This document shows, one piece after another, positions 1-6,157 of a stretch of DNA of 14,059 nucleotides. The position numbers and the translations under genes were made by a program. How positions within the stretch are numbered: position 1 is the first letter of the stretch; each line of letters opens with the position of its first letter. The notes beneath the pieces are model-generated. The model was given only the letters and a program-made list of their open reading frames with translations. It was not told the DNA's origin and made no database searches. The stretch is from CAYUWM01 sp964448395 (lineage in GTDB: Bacteria; Chloroflexota; Dehalococcoidia; E44-bin15), in contig CAYUWM010000041.1 in assembly GCA_964448395.1 (NCBI GenBank), forward strand, positions 1 through 14,059. Reading direction: 5' to 3'.

Positions 1-804
1 ACAGCGACGGCCACTGCCACCGCCACCACAACCCCCACGGCGACGACAACCGCTACATCTACGTGGACACCCAAACCCACCAGGAAACCCGGTGGAGGCG
101 GAGGCGGAGGTGGTGGAGGTGGAGGCGGGGCTGCGCCCGGCATCATGGTGGACGTGGTGGACAACACCGAGACCTGCCCTGTCGATGCCACCGGGGAGGT
201 GGTCAACGACTTCTCCGCATCGTCGCGTGACGACTGCGTGCAGGTGCAGCTGGACGCGGGGACGGACGCGGAGGACAAGAATGGAAACCCGCTAACCTAC
301 CTGGATATATCGCCGGTGGACCCGCTGCCCGACGCGCCGGAGGGGCACTTCGTGCTGGCCGCCTTCGACTTCTCCCCTGACGGCGCCTCCTTCAGCCCGG
401 CGCTGCAGGTGACACTGTGCTACGACCCCGATGAGATACCCGACGGCATGATCGCGGAGAACATAGTCATCGCCGTGCTCGATGAAGACACCGGGGAGTG
501 GGACTTCATCGGCGGAACGGTGAACCCCGACGACCACACCATCACCTTCTCCACCAAGAGCCTCAGCATCTACGGCGTGTTGGCGGCGCCCGCTTCGGCC
601 ACGCCGACGCCCGGACCGGCCACGCCGACGCCCGCGCCCACCAAGACATCGAAGCCGGGCAAGGGCGGTGGTGGCATAAGCACCGGAGTCATCGTGGCGA
701 TAGTAGTCGTGGTGGTGCTGCTGTTGTTAATCGGCGGCGGCATATGGCTGATGAAGCGCAAGAAGATGACCTTCAAGGATGTGTGGAACAAGCTGAACCA
801 GTAA
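1..804 (+). CDS. Membrane-anchored surface protein with Thr/Pro linkers (5'-partial)
   Basis: The frame is open from base 1, so the N-terminus lies outside the window; 267 residues are visible. In order they are: a Thr/Ala-rich linker (residues 1-30), a run of 13 glycines (bases 91-129), an acidic beta-rich domain (about residues 44-196), a second Pro/Thr linker with ATPTP repeats, a Gly stretch, one hydrophobic helix (about residues 229-250) and a basic tail starting KRKK. The beta domain has patterns such as FDFSPDGASFSPAL and a W followed by a Thr/Ser-rich strand. These resemble beta-sandwich domains I know from archaeal and Chloroflexota surface proteins, though I cannot name the family. 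The topology is that of an exported protein held by a C-terminal membrane anchor with the domain outside the cell. The role is unknown. A strong hairpin terminator follows the stop. ATG at 145 is internal and not the start. Confidence 0.85.
   Translation, partial: TATATATATTTPTATTTATSTWTPKPTRKPGGGGGGGGGGGGGAAPGIMVDVVDNTETCPVDATGEVVNDFSASSRDDCVQVQLDAGTDAEDKNGNPLTYLDISPVDPLPDAPEGHFVLAAFDFSPDGASFSPALQVTLCYDPDEIPDGMIAENIVIAVLDEDTGEWDFIGGTVNPDDHTITFSTKSLSIYGVLAAPASATPTPGPATPTPAPTKTSKPGKGGGGISTGVIVAIVVVVVLLLLIGGGIWLMKRKKMTFKDVWNKLNQ
597..634 (+). repeat. Direct repeat of 17 bases encoding ATPTP linker units
   Basis: Bases 597-613 and 618-634 are identical, with a period of 21 bases (7 codons). They encode ATPTPGP followed by ATPTPAP in the linker just before the membrane helix. 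This is ordinary slippage-type expansion of a low-complexity extracellular linker. Confidence 0.6.
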
Positions 805-822
805 CCCATCCTTCAGGATGAT

Positions 823-850
823 AAGGGGGCTTGCTGACGCAAGCCCCCTT
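823..850. terminator. Bidirectional hairpin terminator between convergent genes
   Basis: A perfect 12-bp stem (823-834 with 839-850) closes a 4-base loop, TGAC. The stem has a GC core and AA/TT ends. It lies 19 bases after the surface-protein stop and 7 bases beyond the mnmE stop on the other strand. The T-tracts are short, so it should act on both strands but may be modest in strength. Confidence 0.8.
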
Positions 851-857
851 TACTATT

Positions 858-2204
858 TCACTTGCCGATGCAGAAGCTGCTGAAGATGGCATCCAGCAGC
901 TCCCCGCTGACCGTCTCGCCGGTTATCTCGCCCAAATCATTCAGGGCGGCGGTGAGGTCAATGGTAACAAAATCGTCGGGCATACCCTCGGCGATGCCCG
1001 CCAGCGCCTGCTCCAGGTGGCCCTGCGCCCGCTCCAAGCACGCCTTGTGCCGCGGGTTGGATACCAGCAGGGCGTCCGATGTCGCCACGCCCCCACCGAG
1101 GGCAAGCTCGGCCATCCGCCGCTCCAGCGCGTCGAGACCCTCGCCGGTAAGGGCCGATACACTGACACTGTCCCATGCGAGGTGGCCCAGGGAAGCCCGA
1201 CGCCGGCGGTCGCACTTGTTGGCCACCGCCAGCACCGCTTTATCACTGAGATCCGAGAGCAGGGAGATCAGCTCCCTGTCGCTGTCCCGCAGCGGGGCGC
1301 CGGCATCCAGCACCAGCAGCACCAGGCCCGCCCGCTCGACGGCGGCGCGGCTGCGCGCCATGCCCAGCGACTCCACCACGCCCTGCCGCCGCGCCATGCC
1401 TGCGGTATCCACCAGGACGAAAGGCACCCCCCGGATGTTGGCCACCTCCTCCACGGTGTCCCTGGTGGTGCCCGGCACCGGGCTGACGATGGCCCGGCTC
1501 TGTCCCAGCAGGCGATTGAGCAGACTGGACTTGCCCACGTTGCGGCGACCGACGATGGCGGTCATCACCCCCTGGCGGTACACCATCCCGCGGTCGGCGT
1601 TAGATATAAGCTGTCTCAATATCTGTTGTGCCCGCTCCAGCGCCGGTTTTACATCCCGCTCCTCGACCTCGTCATCGGGGAAATCGATCTTGGCGGTGAG
1701 GTAGGCAAGGGCGTCCATCAGCCCGGCGCGCGCCTCTTTCAGGGGTCGCGACAGGCCACCGCCGAGGCCTTGCACCGCCACCCGCAGGCTGGCCGCGGTC
1801 CTGGCGCGCACCACGTCCGCCACCGCCTCCGCCTGGGACAGGTCTATCCTGCCGTTGAGGAAGGCCCTCAGGGTGAACTCCCCCGGATTCGCCAGCCGGG
1901 CGCCGTGCTTCAGCGCCAGCTCCAGCACGCGCTGCAGGGGCATGGGGCCGCCGTGGCAGTTTATCTCCACGATGTCCTCCCGGGTGTAGGTACGGGGCGC
2001 TGCCATGTACGACGCCAGCACCTCGTCGACCGTTTCGCCGGTGTCGGGGTCGATGATGCGACCGTAGGTAAGGCGTCGGTCGCGCAGCGGGCGGTCGAAC
2101 AACTTCCCGGCGATGCTCAGGGCATCGGGGCCGCTGAGGCGCACGATTCCGATGCCGCCCTCGCCGAGAGGGGTGGAGACGGCAGCGATAGTGTCCTGGT
2201 ACAT
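858..2204 (-). CDS. mnmE: tRNA uridine-5-carboxymethylaminomethyl modification GTPase MnmE
   Basis: MnmE is a GTPase that, with MnmG, installs the (carboxymethyl)aminomethyl group at position 5 of wobble uridine in certain tRNAs. The 448 aa product matches the usual length of about 450. The N-terminal folate-binding domain begins YQDTIAAVSTPLGEGGIGIV. The embedded G domain shows P-loop GRRNVGKS (219-226), G2 GTTRD (245-249), DTAG (266-269), NKCD (329-332) and SAL (350-352). The protein ends in CIGK, the conserved C-terminal motif carrying the functional cysteine. The open frame extends far upstream (to 2948) over the divergent MFS gene, but homology starts at ATG 2204. A second in-frame ATG at 2222 would add six residues, but it overlaps the predicted -10 box. 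The gene stands alone, convergent with the surface protein. MnmG is not in the window. Confidence 0.97.
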   Translation of the reverse strand: MYQDTIAAVSTPLGEGGIGIVRLSGPDALSIAGKLFDRPLRDRRLTYGRIIDPDTGETVDEVLASYMAAPRTYTREDIVEINCHGGPMPLQRVLELALKHGARLANPGEFTLRAFLNGRIDLSQAEAVADVVRARTAASLRVAVQGLGGGLSRPLKEARAGLMDALAYLTAKIDFPDDEVEERDVKPALERAQQILRQLISNADRGMVYRQGVMTAIVGRRNVGKSSLLNRLLGQSRAIVSPVPGTTRDTVEEVANIRGVPFVLVDTAGMARRQGVVESLGMARSRAAVERAGLVLLVLDAGAPLRDSDRELISLLSDLSDKAVLAVANKCDRRRRASLGHLAWDSVSVSALTGEGLDALERRMAELALGGGVATSDALLVSNPRHKACLERAQGHLEQALAGIAEGMPDDFVTIDLTAALNDLGEITGETVSGELLDAIFSSFCIGK

Positions 2205-2213
2205 GGCGTGGTC

Positions 2214-2242
2214 AGTATACATCCTGCAATCGGGCAGGGCAA
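2214..2242 (-). promoter_or_regulatory. Promoter for mnmE (TTGCCC-17-TATACT)
   Basis: On the minus strand, TTGCCC (2237-2242; 4/6 to consensus) and TATACT (2214-2219; 5/6) are separated by exactly 17 bases. The expected transcription start is near 2206-2208, only 2-4 bases before the ATG at 2204. This predicts an essentially leaderless mRNA, consistent with no Shine-Dalgarno sequence being visible. Confidence 0.5.
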
Positions 2243-2278
2243 GGATACGACGGGATTCTGTATCGTGAGCGGATGCTG

Positions 2279-2284
2279 TATACT
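2279..2284 (+). promoter_or_regulatory. Candidate -10 element (TATACT) for the MFS gene
   Basis: TATACT ends 16 bases before the ATG at 2301, giving a predicted 5' leader of about 10 bases. The best -35 at 17 bases (TTCTGT, 2256-2261) is poor. The same GTATAC core occurs at the divergent mnmE promoter. Only the -10 is supported. Confidence 0.3.
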
Positions 2285-2300
2285 GGGGTGCGGATAACCT

Positions 2301-3530
2301 ATGGATAGTACTCCTCGAACTGAAGGCGCACCGGGGAAACATCTCGGGGTCAGCCGAAACGTTTTCATCCTCGGCTGGGTCAGCTTCCTCACCGACCTGT
2401 CGAGCGATATGATGTTCACCGTGCTCCCTCTTTTCCTGATGAACGTGTTGGGGGTGGGGGCGGCATTTATCGGGATTATCGAGGGACTGGGCGACGGTGC
2501 CGCCACTGCTCTGAAGGTGGGTAGCGGCTGGGCCAGCGACCGCTTGGGGCGCCGCAAGTGGCTGACCGCTGCGGGGTATGCCCTGTCCACCCTCGCCAAG
2601 CCGTTTCTGCTCATGGTATCGAGCGGTGGTGTGGTGCTCGGCATCCGCCTTGTGGAGCGGGCTGGTAAAGGTATTCGAACTTCGCCCCGGGATGCGCTTA
2701 TCGCTGACTCCACCACTGCGGGGACTATGGGGCGGGGCTTCGGCTTCCACCGCGCGATGGATACAATGGGCGCAGTGGTGGGTATCGCCATCGCTGCGAT
2801 AGTGCTCTATGTTTTGCTGGGCAGTGAACAGGCGCTTACCGTGAGCAGCTTCCACTGGCTGATTATTATCGGTGTGATACCGGCGGCGCTGGCGGTCCTT
2901 CTGATCGTGTTTTTCGTACGCGAGTCGAGGGCGCTGCCGCAGGAACATGTGGGCACAGATAGCAGCCCGTCGACGATTAGAAACAGACGATTTGTAGCCT
3001 TCCTGACGGTAATGGTTATCTTCACACTGGGTAATTCAGCCACTGCCTTCGCCATCCTGCGTGCGGACGATGTGGGGCTATCTCCATTCCACATTCTCCT
3101 GCTGCTGGTGCTTTTTAACTTGGTCTATGCCCTGGTCGCTTATCCAGCGGGGAGGTTGTCGGACAAGCTGGGACGAAAGAGGGTCATAATAGCGGGATGG
3201 GTGATATATGCCATCTCCTATATAGGATTTGGGCTTGCCGCCTCATCGTGGCATTTAGTCCTGCTGTTTGCGGTCTACGGTATGTATTTCGGTATTGCTG
3301 AAGGGGTCACCAGGGCGTTTGTCGCCGATGTGGTGCCTCCACGGAGCAGGGGCACGGCATATGGTCTGTATCACGGGGCGATCGGGTTCAGCCTGCTGCT
3401 GGCGAGCGTTATCGCCGGGGCGCTGTGGCAGTATATAGGCCCGTCGGCACCGTTTTTCTTCGGTGCTGCGATGGCCGGAATTTCGATACTGGGGTTCGTT
3501 TTGTTTATCGGGGAACCGCGTTCACCCTAG
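2301..3530 (+). CDS. Major facilitator superfamily transporter
   Basis: A 409 aa, 12-helix-type membrane protein of the major facilitator superfamily, acting in the cytoplasmic membrane as a secondary transporter. The loop 2-3 signature GWASDRLGRRK is at residues 76-86, and its counterpart in the second half, GRLSDKLGRKR, is at 284-294. Both are the superfamily motif A between helices 2-3 and 8-9. A further motif, ERAGKGIRTSPRDALIA (119-135), marks a bacterial MFS subgroup often annotated simply as MFS transporter. Long hydrophobic stretches occur throughout, with a polar central loop at about 207-230. The substrate cannot be read from sequence; multidrug or metabolite efflux are both possible. 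The start is the ATG at 2301. A GGGGTG lies 10 bases upstream, so ribosome-binding support is weak. Nothing in the neighbourhood points to a substrate. Confidence 0.92.
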   Translation: MDSTPRTEGAPGKHLGVSRNVFILGWVSFLTDLSSDMMFTVLPLFLMNVLGVGAAFIGIIEGLGDGAATALKVGSGWASDRLGRRKWLTAAGYALSTLAKPFLLMVSSGGVVLGIRLVERAGKGIRTSPRDALIADSTTAGTMGRGFGFHRAMDTMGAVVGIAIAAIVLYVLLGSEQALTVSSFHWLIIIGVIPAALAVLLIVFFVRESRALPQEHVGTDSSPSTIRNRRFVAFLTVMVIFTLGNSATAFAILRADDVGLSPFHILLLLVLFNLVYALVAYPAGRLSDKLGRKRVIIAGWVIYAISYIGFGLAASSWHLVLLFAVYGMYFGIAEGVTRAFVADVVPPRSRGTAYGLYHGAIGFSLLLASVIAGALWQYIGPSAPFFFGAAMAGISILGFVLFIGEPRSP

Positions 3531-3557
3531 CGGGCGGGCTGGTTTGCTCTTCATCCC

Positions 3558-3586
3558 TTGACTATTGGCAGCGTTGGTGTTAATAT
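3558..3586 (+). promoter_or_regulatory. Possible upstream tandem promoter for the NYN gene
   Basis: TTGACT (3558-3563; 5/6) and TAATAT (3581-3586; 4/6) are 17 bases apart, just 3' of the MFS stop. It lies upstream of a second, better -10 at 3618-3623, so the NYN gene may have two starts of transcription. Confidence 0.35.
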
Positions 3587-3594
3587 TACGCAAT

Positions 3595-3623
3595 TTTATA
3601 TATACGGTGAAATGGTTTATAAT
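3595..3623 (+). promoter_or_regulatory. Promoter for the NYN-domain gene (TTTATA-17-TATAAT)
   Basis: A perfect TATAAT (3618-3623) sits 17 bases after TTTATA (3595-3600; 4/6), inside an AT-rich island unlike the GC-rich surroundings. The expected start is near 3630, immediately before the GGAGGTGA ribosome-binding site at 3631-3638. Confidence 0.6.
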
Positions 3624-3640
3624 GTAGATTGGAGGTGAAT

Positions 3641-4237
3641 ATGGAAGGAAGGGTGGCAATATTTATAGACGGCAGCAACCTGTATCACGCGCTGCGCTCG
3701 AATTTCGACCGGCACGATTTGAACTTTGCCGAGTTCGCCAAGAAGCTGTGCGGGGCGAGGCGGATGTTCCGGACGTATTACTACAACGTCCGGCAGGAGC
3801 CCGGACAGCGGACCGATGGCCACCGCGAGCAGCAGGATTTCATCAGCGCTCTGCGGGAAACGCCCTATCTGGAGGTGCGGCTGGGGGGCACCAAGCTGTC
3901 CCAGGGGATAACCGTAGAGAAGGGAATCGACGTTATGCTGGCCACCGATCTGCTGCACTTCGCGTGGAACGATCTGTATGATATCGCCGTGCTGGTGAGC
4001 GGGGACTCGGACTTCGGCTATGCCCTGCAGGCAGTGAAGGATATGGGCAAGCATATCGAGGTGGCCTACTTCGAGAACAACATATCAAGAGACCTGCTGG
4101 ATATCGCCGATAACCGGCACCTGCTGGATGAGAAATTCTTCAAAGGATTGTGGTCCGGCAAGCGGCCGCCCCAGCGGCGCAGGCGCGGTCTACGTAGCGC
4201 GGTGAAATCGACGACCAAACCGGAACCAAAGAAGTAA
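3641..4237 (+). CDS. NYN (PIN-like) domain protein, probable ribonuclease
   Basis: A 198 aa protein of the NYN/LabA (DUF88-like) group, a PIN-fold family of metal-dependent ribonucleases. The acidic metal-site pattern is present. IFIDGSN near the N-terminus gives D10 and N13. KGIDVMLATD gives D97 and D103. VSGDSDFGYAL gives D122 and D124, followed by the IEVAYFENN strand and a final DNRHLLDE helix. After about residue 173 there is a basic, proline-rich tail (RPPQRRRRG then lysines) that could contact RNA. The ATG at 3641 has a strong GGAGGTGA four to five bases upstream. A TTG at 3629 in the same frame overlaps that site and is not the start. RNase activity is inferred from the family. The RNA target is unknown. 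The gene is followed 65 bases later by the first of three small zinc-finger genes, with no terminator visible between. Confidence 0.88.
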   Translation: MEGRVAIFIDGSNLYHALRSNFDRHDLNFAEFAKKLCGARRMFRTYYYNVRQEPGQRTDGHREQQDFISALRETPYLEVRLGGTKLSQGITVEKGIDVMLATDLLHFAWNDLYDIAVLVSGDSDFGYALQAVKDMGKHIEVAYFENNISRDLLDIADNRHLLDEKFFKGLWSGKRPPQRRRRGLRSAVKSTTKPEPKK

Positions 4238-4302
4238 TTATATAACCGTTTGTAGATTTTTTGTGAAGATATCGGCTTCCTGCTGAATAAGAGGTGAAAT
4301 CG

Positions 4303-4545
4303 ATGGCCACTTGTCCCAACTGCGAAGGCTTCGGCAAGAAAGTTGTGGAGACCGCCTCCGGCACTGCGATGCTTCAATGCGTCTCGTGTTACGGCACTGG
4401 TGAGGTTAAGCCACCCTTCGATACTATGGAAGTCTGCAAGGAGTGCGATGGTCTGGGCTGCAGGGTGGAGACCGGCACCTATAAGACGGGCTTTACCGGC
4501 ACCAAGATAACCTGCAAAGCGTGTGGCGGCAAGGGGCTGGCTTGA
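4303..4545 (+). CDS. Small DnaJ-type zinc-finger protein, copy 1
   Basis: An 80 aa protein made almost entirely of four CxxC pairs: CPNCEGFG (C4/C7), CVSCYGTG (C26/C29), CKECDGLG (C45/C48) and CKACGGKG (C71/C74). These are the CxxCxGxG repeats of the DnaJ cysteine-rich domain, which binds two zinc ions by pairing repeats 1+4 and 2+3. No J domain or client-binding domain is attached. An extra cysteine, C53, is unique to this copy. ATG 4303 is favoured over GTG 4294 because GAGGTG (4291-4296) then serves as ribosome-binding site at six bases and the product aligns with copies 2 and 3. No clear promoter was found, so it may be co-transcribed with the NYN gene. Function is unknown; protein or RNA-protein binding would fit the fold. 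Confidence 0.85.
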   Translation: MATCPNCEGFGKKVVETASGTAMLQCVSCYGTGEVKPPFDTMEVCKECDGLGCRVETGTYKTGFTGTKITCKACGGKGLA

Positions 4546-4551
4546 CGCGGC

Positions 4552-4566
4552 GCTGGCGCTGCCAGC
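4552..4566 (+). other. Small GC hairpin after copy 1
   Basis: GCTGGC (4552-4557) pairs with GCCAGC (4561-4566) around the 3-base loop GCT, 7 bases after the copy 1 stop. It is followed by only a broken T-rich stretch (TGTTGTTTG). It may be a weak terminator separating copy 1 from the promoter of copy 2. Confidence 0.35.
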
Positions 4567-4591
4567 ATAGTGTTGTTTGCTGCATCGTGTC

Positions 4592-4620
4592 TTGACAAGT
4601 TCGGATTATAGGCTTACAAT
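4592..4620 (+). promoter_or_regulatory. Near-consensus promoter for zinc-finger copy 2 (TTGACA-17-TACAAT)
   Basis: The hexamers are a perfect TTGACA (4592-4597) and TACAAT (4615-4620; 5/6), 17 bases apart. This is one of the best sigma-70-type matches in the window. The expected start is near 4627, giving a leader of about 36 bases with AAAGGGGGG before the ATG at 4663. Confidence 0.7.
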
Positions 4621-4662
4621 TGTGCAACCTGCTCCTCGTAGAGTGAAAGGGGGGTGCTTAGT

Positions 4663-4908
4663 ATGGCGGTTTGTCCGAACTGTAAGGGTGAAAAGAAAAA
4701 GTTCGAAGAGCTTAAATTCGGCATAAGGATTACAACTTGCCCCTCATGTAACGGCCTCGGGAGTGTGGCCCCCTCTCTGGCTAAGAAAAAGGTGTGTTCT
4801 GCCTGTAACGGCCTGGGATATGTATATGCAGACCCCGAGGGTTTTAAGAAGGGGTTCATCGGCAGCAAGACACACTGCAAGGCCTGCAACAGCACCGGGC
4901 TGGTGTAG
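4663..4908 (+). CDS. Small DnaJ-type zinc-finger protein, copy 2
   Basis: An 81 aa paralogue of the flanking genes. By hand alignment it shares 46 of 81 residues with copy 3 without any gap. The cysteine pairs are at 4/7, 26/29, 45/48 and 72/75. The first and last motifs have lost the strict xGxG tail (CPNCKGEK, CKACNSTG), whereas the middle two keep it (CPSCNGLG, CSACNGLG). The block GLGYVY followed by KGFIGSKT before the last pair is shared with copy 3. The composition is lysine-rich, so this copy is the most basic of the three. ATG 4663 has a G-rich ribosome-binding site (4648-4655); GTG 4654 overlaps it and is rejected. It has its own strong promoter. All ligand cysteines are intact, so it is unlikely to be a decaying copy. 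Confidence 0.85.
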   Translation: MAVCPNCKGEKKKFEELKFGIRITTCPSCNGLGSVAPSLAKKKVCSACNGLGYVYADPEGFKKGFIGSKTHCKACNSTGLV

Positions 4909-5015
4909 CAATTCATAAAAAAGGACACCGGCTTCTCGCTAGCTATCGCCCGTGACCCGTTTCAAGAGATATCGTCTCGTAGTTTTCCTCTTTATCAGTG
5001 AGAGGGGTGAGTTGT

Positions 5016-5261
5016 TTGGCCGTTTGTCCCAATTGCGGCGGCGATGGTAAGAAGGTGGAGGAATTCCACTTCGGGACCAGGGTGATAACCTGCCCCTCCT
5101 GCGACGGCTGCGGCGAGGTCGGAACCCCCTGGGATACCGGACAACCGTGCGCTGCGTGCGGTGGGCTGGGTTACGTGTACACCGACAAGGCTGGCCGCGA
5201 GAAGGGCTATATAGGCAGTAAAACGCAGTGCCGCGCCTGCGGCGGAATGGGGCTGGACTGA
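5016..5261 (+). CDS. Small DnaJ-type zinc-finger protein, copy 3 (TTG start)
   Basis: This is the third tandem paralogue. Four complete motifs are present: CPNCGGDG, CPSCDGCG, CAACGGLG and CRACGGMG, with pairs at 4/7, 26/29, 45/48 and 72/75. An extra cysteine, C32, lies inside the second motif. Starting at TTG 5016 gives MAVCPNC and 81 residues, exactly co-linear with copy 2. AGAGGGGTGA (5000-5009) provides a ribosome-binding site at a suitable distance. The alternative GTG starts at 4998 and 5007 would add six or three residues absent from the paralogues and would overlap that site. I found no convincing promoter between 4909 and 5015, nor a clear terminator. The gene ends 25 bases from the convergent panC stop. 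Function is unknown. Confidence 0.82.
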   Translation: MAVCPNCGGDGKKVEEFHFGTRVITCPSCDGCGEVGTPWDTGQPCAACGGLGYVYTDKAGREKGYIGSKTQCRACGGMGLD

Positions 5262-5286
5262 ATCCGAATCGGCGGGCGTGAACTAG

Positions 5287-6132
5287 CTACTCTGCTGTTT
5301 GCTCCAGGATGGCGTTGTCGATCAAACGTGTCTTGCCGATCCTGACCGCCAGCGAGACCATGGCGCGGTCGCCAACGGTGTCCAGTTCCTGCAGCGTCTC
5401 GGGGTCGGCCACGCTTACGTAGTCGATATTGGCGAAGGGCTCGCGCTCAATGAGCGATATCATCTCCCGGCGCAGGACCGCGGCGTCGTTCTCCCCGTTG
5501 GACCACTGCCCTCGGGCGAGGCACAGTGCCTTCCACAGCACCACCGCCGCCTGCCGCTCCTCCTTCGTGAGGTAGGTGTTGCGGCTGCTCATCGCCAGGC
5601 CGTCGGGCTCGCGCACGGTGGGGATGCCGACGATCTCGAGGTCCATGTTCAGGTCGGATGCCATCTTCTTGATGACAACCAGCTGCTGGGCGTCCTTCTG
5701 CCCGAAGTATGCCCGGTCCGGCTGGACGATGTTGAACAGTTTGCACACCACGGTGGCGACCCCCCTGAAGTGGCTGGGCCGGGTTTCCCCCTCCAGCGAC
5801 TCGGAGACCTTCTCAACGTCCACCCAGGTGCTGAAACCGTTGGGGTATATCTCCTCTGTGCCGGGCATGAACACCAGCCTCACGTTCTCCTTTTCAAGCA
5901 GATTCAGGTCCCGTTCGGTATCGCGGGGGTAGCTGTCGAAGTCTTCCTGGGGGCCGAACTGGGAAGGGTTGACGAAGATACTGACGATGACGGTGATATT
6001 CTCGGCGCGTGCTTGCCGCACCAGCGCCATGTGCCCCTCGTGCAGGTAGCCCATGGTGGGCACGAAGCCAACCGAGCCGTGGATGCGGCTCCGCTCGGCC
6101 CTCATCTCATCGATAGTTTCGATGACTTTCAT
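5287..6132 (-). CDS. panC: Pantothenate synthetase
   Basis: PanC condenses pantoate with beta-alanine, using ATP through a pantoyl-adenylate intermediate, in the cytoplasm; it is the last step of pantothenate synthesis. The 281 aa length is normal. Visible signatures are PTMGYLHEGH (25-34, with the HxGH nucleotidyltransferase motif), SIFVNPSQFGP (51-61), FGQKDAQQ (143-150) and MSSRN (181-185), all expected in active enzymes. The start at ATG 6132 fits the family N-terminus (MKVIETIDEMRA). However, the 25 bases back to the preceding stop are pyrimidine-rich on this strand and hold no Shine-Dalgarno sequence. Translation may depend on coupling to the GYD gene upstream. It is the last gene of the leftward pan cluster and converges on zinc-finger copy 3. 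Confidence 0.97.
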   Translation of the reverse strand: MKVIETIDEMRAERSRIHGSVGFVPTMGYLHEGHMALVRQARAENITVIVSIFVNPSQFGPQEDFDSYPRDTERDLNLLEKENVRLVFMPGTEEIYPNGFSTWVDVEKVSESLEGETRPSHFRGVATVVCKLFNIVQPDRAYFGQKDAQQLVVIKKMASDLNMDLEIVGIPTVREPDGLAMSSRNTYLTKEERQAAVVLWKALCLARGQWSNGENDAAVLRREMISLIEREPFANIDYVSVADPETLQELDTVGDRAMVSLAVRIGKTRLIDNAILEQTAE

Positions 6133-6157
6133 GGTGTTGGAGGGGTACGGTGGGCGA

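Noticed and set aside
807..820. Short inverted repeat CATCCT/AGGATG upstream of the terminator
   Set aside because: The loop would be only two bases, too tight for a stable hairpin. The adjacent 12-bp stem explains termination.
831..2297. Open frame of 488 codons on the plus strand opposite mnmE
   Set aside because: It lies entirely antisense to mnmE, has low-complexity His/Gln/Arg/Gly-rich composition typical of GC-rich shadow frames, and matches no family.
2205..2948. N-terminal extension of the mnmE frame
   Set aside because: The extra 248 residues are antisense to the MFS gene and unlike MnmE. Homology and a promoter place the start at 2204.
4998..5015. GTG start for zinc-finger copy 3
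   Set aside because: It would add MRGVSC, absent from both paralogues, and overlaps the ribosome-binding site of the TTG start.
4303..5261. Zinc-finger genes as remnants of a broken dnaJ
   Set aside because: No J domain or client-binding domain is present in any frame nearby. Each copy has its own start and ribosome-binding site, and all cysteines are conserved.
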